Assembly (NCBI GenBank): GCA_000432775.1
Contig: HF990380.1
Location: forward strand, 19,274 to 28,200
Length of the DNA stretch: 8,927 bases
Reading direction: 5' to 3'
From: Alistipes sp. CAG:831
Lineage (GTDB): Bacteria; Bacteroidota; Bacteroidia; Bacteroidales; UBA932
Program-made: the position numbers and the translations under genes
Part shown: piece after piece, positions 6,525 through 8,927 of the stretch
How the letters are laid out: the number at the start of each line of letters is the position of its first letter
Position numbering within the stretch: position 1 is the stretch's first letter
Notes under the pieces: model-generated
Database searches by the model: none
Told to the model about the DNA's origin: nothing
Seen by the model: the letters and a program-made list of their open reading frames with translations, nothing else

Positions 6525-8621
6525 ATGAAATTAAAATTCGCAACTACATTGATGTTAATGTCCTCTATGGCAGTGATGTCCTCTTACGCCCAGAGCGGCA
6601 GGAAGGGCACTGCCTCAGTTATCGAAAAGACCCCGATAGAGGTCGTGGACGGCAAGTTCACACCTGAGATCATGCTCCGCCTAGGAAGGGTGTCCGATCC
6701 CCAGCTCTCGCCCGACGGGAGCAAGATCCTCTACGGCGTGACCTACACCAGCATAGAGGAGAACCGCAGCGTGCGGCAGCTCTATGTCATGAACGCCGAC
6801 GGCAGCGGAAACCACCAGATCACCCATTTCTCGTCGAGTGCCAACAATGCCCGCTGGTACGGCGACGGCTCCGTTATCCTCTACCTTCAGGGCGGCCAGA
6901 TATGGTCGATGAGCGCTGAAGGCAAGAACATCCGTCAGGTGAGCAATATTCCCGGAGGCATCTCCGAGTTCAAGCTCTCCCCCGACCAGACCAAGGTGAT
7001 GTACATCGCCCAGGTACAGTCTGCCACCAGACCCACCGACCTGTATCCGGATCTGGACAAATCCACCGGACGCGAGATTGACGGTCTGATGTACAGGCAC
7101 TGGGACTGCTTCGTGGAGACCATCCCCCACACATTCGTGGCTGACGTTGTCCGCTCGGGCAAGTCGCTGAAAGTGGCTCCCGGCAAGGATATCATCGAGG
7201 GTACGAAGTTCGAGCTTCCCACCCTGCCTTTCGGCGGACTGGAGCAGCTCTCCTGGAGCCCCGACGGACAGTGGATCGCATACGCCTGCCGCAAGCTCAC
7301 CGGCAAGGACTACGCCTTCTCCACCAACACCGACATCTACCTCTACAACGTGGCTGACGGCTCCTGCGAGAATCTCTCCGAGGGCATGAACGGCTATGAC
7401 ACCGATCCGGTCTTCTCTCCCGACGGCAAGAGCATCGCATGGCTCAGCATGGAAAGGGCCGGCTTCGAGGCTGACCGCAACAGGGTATTCGTCATCGACC
7501 TGGCCTCCCGCGAAAAGAGGGAACTGACCGTAGGCTTCGACCACAGCGCGGCCTCACCCGTATGGAAGGCCGACGGCAGCGGCATCTACTTCAACGCCCT
7601 TGCATTCGGACTCCAGGCCATTTTCTCGGTCGACCTCCAGGGCAATGTTACACGCATCACCCCCGATGACCTCTGGTACGACTTCGGCAAGGTAGCCGAA
7701 CTGGGAGAAGGCCGTCTGCTCAGCACCGCACAGTCCATGAGCCGTCCCGACGAGATCGTATCAGTATCCCTGGCTGACGGATCATTTACAGTCCTCTCCC
7801 ACGAGAATGACGACATCTACGCCCAGCTCGAACAGGAAAAATGCGAAATGAGGTGGATACCCACCACCGACGGCCTCGAAATGCTTACCTGGGTCATCTA
7901 TCCCGCAGACTTCGATCCCGCCAAGGTATATCCCACAATGCTTTTCTGCACCGGCGGTCCCCAGCAGTGCAACAGCCAGAGCTGGTCTACCAGGTGGAAT
8001 TTCAAGCTGATGGCCGCTGAGGGCTACATCGTGGTCATCCCCAACCGCCGCGGCACCATGTCCTTCGGCCAGAAATGGTGCGACGATGTATCGCAGGATT
8101 ATGCAGGACAGTGCATCGATGACTACATGTCGGCTGTCTATGAAATGAAAAAGGAACCCTACGTAGGCAAGATGGGTGCTTCCGGCGCCAGCTTCGGCGG
8201 CTACTCGATCTACTATCTGGCCGGTTCCCATCCCGATGATTTCGATGCCCTCCTTTCCCACGCCGGCATCTTCAACCAGGAGCAGATGTACATGATGACC
8301 GAGGAGATGTGGTTCCCCGAGTGGGAGAACGGCGGAGCACCCTGGGATCTCGAGAAACCCGCTGCCCGCAAGCACTATGTCAACTCTCCCCACAAGCTCG
8401 TCCGCAACTGGAAAGCGCCCATCATGGTCACCCACGGAGAGCTGGACTACCGCGTACCCGTTGAGCAGGGCATGGCCGCCTTCAACGCCGCCCAGATGCT
8501 CGGCGTACCCTCGCGCATGCTCCTCTTCCCCGACGAGAACCACTGGATCCTCAAGCCCCAGAACGCCGTCCACTGGCAGAGGGACTTCTTCGAGTGGTTC
8601 GACCAGTGGCTGAAAGACTGA
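6525..8621 (+). CDS. dpp5: Dipeptidyl-peptidase 5-like S9 serine peptidase, exported
   Basis: This is a 698-aa protein with a signal peptide (MKLKFATTLMLMSSMAVMSSYA, cut before Q23). The propeller region shows repeated PDG-type motifs: LSPDG (61), LSPDQ (151), WSPDG (244), FSPDG (297) and WKADG (347). The sequence GLMYRHWDCFVE around 187-198 is typical of DPP5-like enzymes. The hydrolase domain has TGGPQ near 476-480, GASFGGYS with nucleophile S556, HGELDYRVP with D641, and DENHWI with H673: a complete triad in family order. The length agrees with DPP5 of Porphyromonas gingivalis (684 aa from memory). DPP5 releases dipeptides with hydrophobic P1 residues from the N-terminus of oligopeptides in the periplasm; that specificity is carried over by family, not shown here. 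The 24-bp upstream gap is A/T-rich with no promoter seen, so it is likely cotranscribed with the larger S9 peptidase. A hairpin terminator follows about 80 bp after the stop. Confidence 0.88.
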   Translation: MKLKFATTLMLMSSMAVMSSYAQSGRKGTASVIEKTPIEVVDGKFTPEIMLRLGRVSDPQLSPDGSKILYGVTYTSIEENRSVRQLYVMNADGSGNHQITHFSSSANNARWYGDGSVILYLQGGQIWSMSAEGKNIRQVSNIPGGISEFKLSPDQTKVMYIAQVQSATRPTDLYPDLDKSTGREIDGLMYRHWDCFVETIPHTFVADVVRSGKSLKVAPGKDIIEGTKFELPTLPFGGLEQLSWSPDGQWIAYACRKLTGKDYAFSTNTDIYLYNVADGSCENLSEGMNGYDTDPVFSPDGKSIAWLSMERAGFEADRNRVFVIDLASREKRELTVGFDHSAASPVWKADGSGIYFNALAFGLQAIFSVDLQGNVTRITPDDLWYDFGKVAELGEGRLLSTAQSMSRPDEIVSVSLADGSFTVLSHENDDIYAQLEQEKCEMRWIPTTDGLEMLTWVIYPADFDPAKVYPTMLFCTGGPQQCNSQSWSTRWNFKLMAAEGYIVVIPNRRGTMSFGQKWCDDVSQDYAGQCIDDYMSAVYEMKKEPYVGKMGASGASFGGYSIYYLAGSHPDDFDALLSHAGIFNQEQMYMMTEEMWFPEWENGGAPWDLEKPAARKHYVNSPHKLVRNWKAPIMVTHGELDYRVPVEQGMAAFNAAQMLGVPSRMLLFPDENHWILKPQNAVHWQRDFFEWFDQWLKD

Positions 8622-8658
8622 CGGTGATCAGACACACAGCACGCCTCACATCTGGCAC

Positions 8659-8672
8659 ATGTCATCTGACAT
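8659..8672. repeat. 14-bp dyad ATGTCA-TC-TGACAT
   Basis: A perfect palindromic arrangement (6-bp arms, 2-nt centre) lies between the stop of the second peptidase gene and its terminator. It is too tight for a good hairpin with full arms, so if functional it would more likely be a protein-binding dyad. Its position downstream of a gene makes a regulatory role doubtful. Confidence 0.3.
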
Positions 8673-8699
8673 AGCCCATTAAAGATACAATCCGAATCA

Positions 8700-8740
8700 A
8701 GGCCCTGCCCGGGAGGATATCCTGCGGTAGGGCCTGTTTC
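8700..8740 (+). terminator. Hairpin terminator of the S9 peptidase operon
   Basis: AGGCCCTGCC (8700-8709) pairs with GGTAGGGCCT (8726-8735) over 10 bp with one G-T wobble. The loop contains the palindrome AGGATATCCT, which can form a small inner stem. A moderately T-rich tail (GTTTCATT) follows. Position, GC-rich stem and tail fit a rho-independent terminator, though the T run is interrupted. Confidence 0.65.
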
Positions 8741-8833
8741 ATTCTCGCGGGCCCCTCACCCTCGCGGATCTGTTTCATTGTCGCGGACCCCTCATCCTCG
8801 CGGATCTCTTCCCAGCGGATCTCTTCCCAACGG
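8734..8833. repeat. Short tandem repeats: two 36-nt units, then a 15-nt unit and a 13-nt partial copy
   Basis: Two abutting 36-nt copies (8734-8769 and 8770-8805) differ at three positions. They are followed by a 15-nt unit CTCTTCCCAGCGGAT (8806-8820) and a partial 13-nt second copy (8821-8833). All units share a CGG-AT-like ending. The first copy begins inside the right arm of the terminator. No protein-coding function is supported on either strand, although the unit lengths are multiples of three. Confidence 0.75.
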
Positions 8834-8927
8834 CCAACATCATCGCAGACATATTCCGCACAGGCCCCATCCAACCATCCGACAGCCCTTCATTTATATT
8901 CCACAACGGCAGCGTTTCCCGCGATTC
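8834..8927. other. Downstream intergenic sequence without a recognisable gene
   Basis: From the end of the tandem repeats to the window edge I see no convincing start, coding frame, RNA gene or promoter. The stretch may be upstream or downstream sequence of a gene outside the window. Confidence 0.5.

Noticed and set aside
6681..8573. Two minus-strand frames (6681-7544 and 7782-8573) inside the DPP5-like gene
   Set aside because: They have the same shadow character as other antisense frames here and no promoter or domain; the sense gene has a complete catalytic triad.
8734..8805. CRISPR array
   Set aside because: The two 36-nt copies have CRISPR-like length but abut directly with no spacers, and there are no cas genes in the window.
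8662..8874. Minus-strand 70-codon frame across the tandem repeats and terminator
   Set aside because: It is built mainly from the tandem repeats and reads through the terminator hairpin; no promoter, start signal or domain supports it.

Overview
The window reads as chromosomal DNA of a fairly GC-rich member of the Bacteroidales. Three observations support this: a Bacteroidetes-type promoter (a -7 box TATCTTTG with a TTTG element 21 nt upstream), the absence of strong Shine-Dalgarno sequences, and gene families typical of gut and oral Bacteroidales (a phosphate-selective-porin-like outer membrane protein, a SIMPL protein, a GH5 mannanase-like enzyme, and two periplasmic S9 peptidases, one resembling dipeptidyl-peptidase 5). 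The GC-rich codon use would suit an Alistipes/Rikenellaceae-like genome, but that is an inference.

Left half (1-3299, minus strand): an apparent three-gene operon transcribed leftwards. It starts at a good promoter at 3326-3358. The order is a membrane-anchored SIMPL/DUF541 protein (2571-3299), then an unusual 614-aa protein (727-2571) that joins an S24/S26-peptidase-like domain to a GH5 glycosidase through a single hydrophobic, lipobox-like segment, then the first 230 residues of a porin (1-691, running off the window). The first two genes overlap by one base (TAATG), which suggests translational coupling. The gap between the second and third is 35 bp.

Middle (3300-3719): a 420-bp divergent intergenic region, visibly more AT-rich than the genes and unusually full of inverted repeats. 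It has a perfect 15-bp hairpin, a short second hairpin, a nested 67-nt fold and an A/T-rich dyad just before the promoter of the right-hand operon. Fragments of open frame in it look decayed. It may be a dispersed palindromic repeat or a structured RNA.

Right half (3720-8621, plus strand): two exported serine peptidases of family S9 in tandem with a 24-bp gap (926 aa and 698 aa). Both have signal peptides, beta-propeller-type PDG repeats and intact Ser/Asp/His triads. They probably work together in periplasmic breakdown of oligopeptides. A hairpin terminator follows at 8700-8735. The last 306 bp hold that terminator, a small dyad and a short tandem-repeat patch, but no gene I can support.

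The most unusual item is the S24-like/GH5 fusion, whose peptidase-like part has lost the residues expected for catalysis. The second is the hairpin-dense intergenic block.
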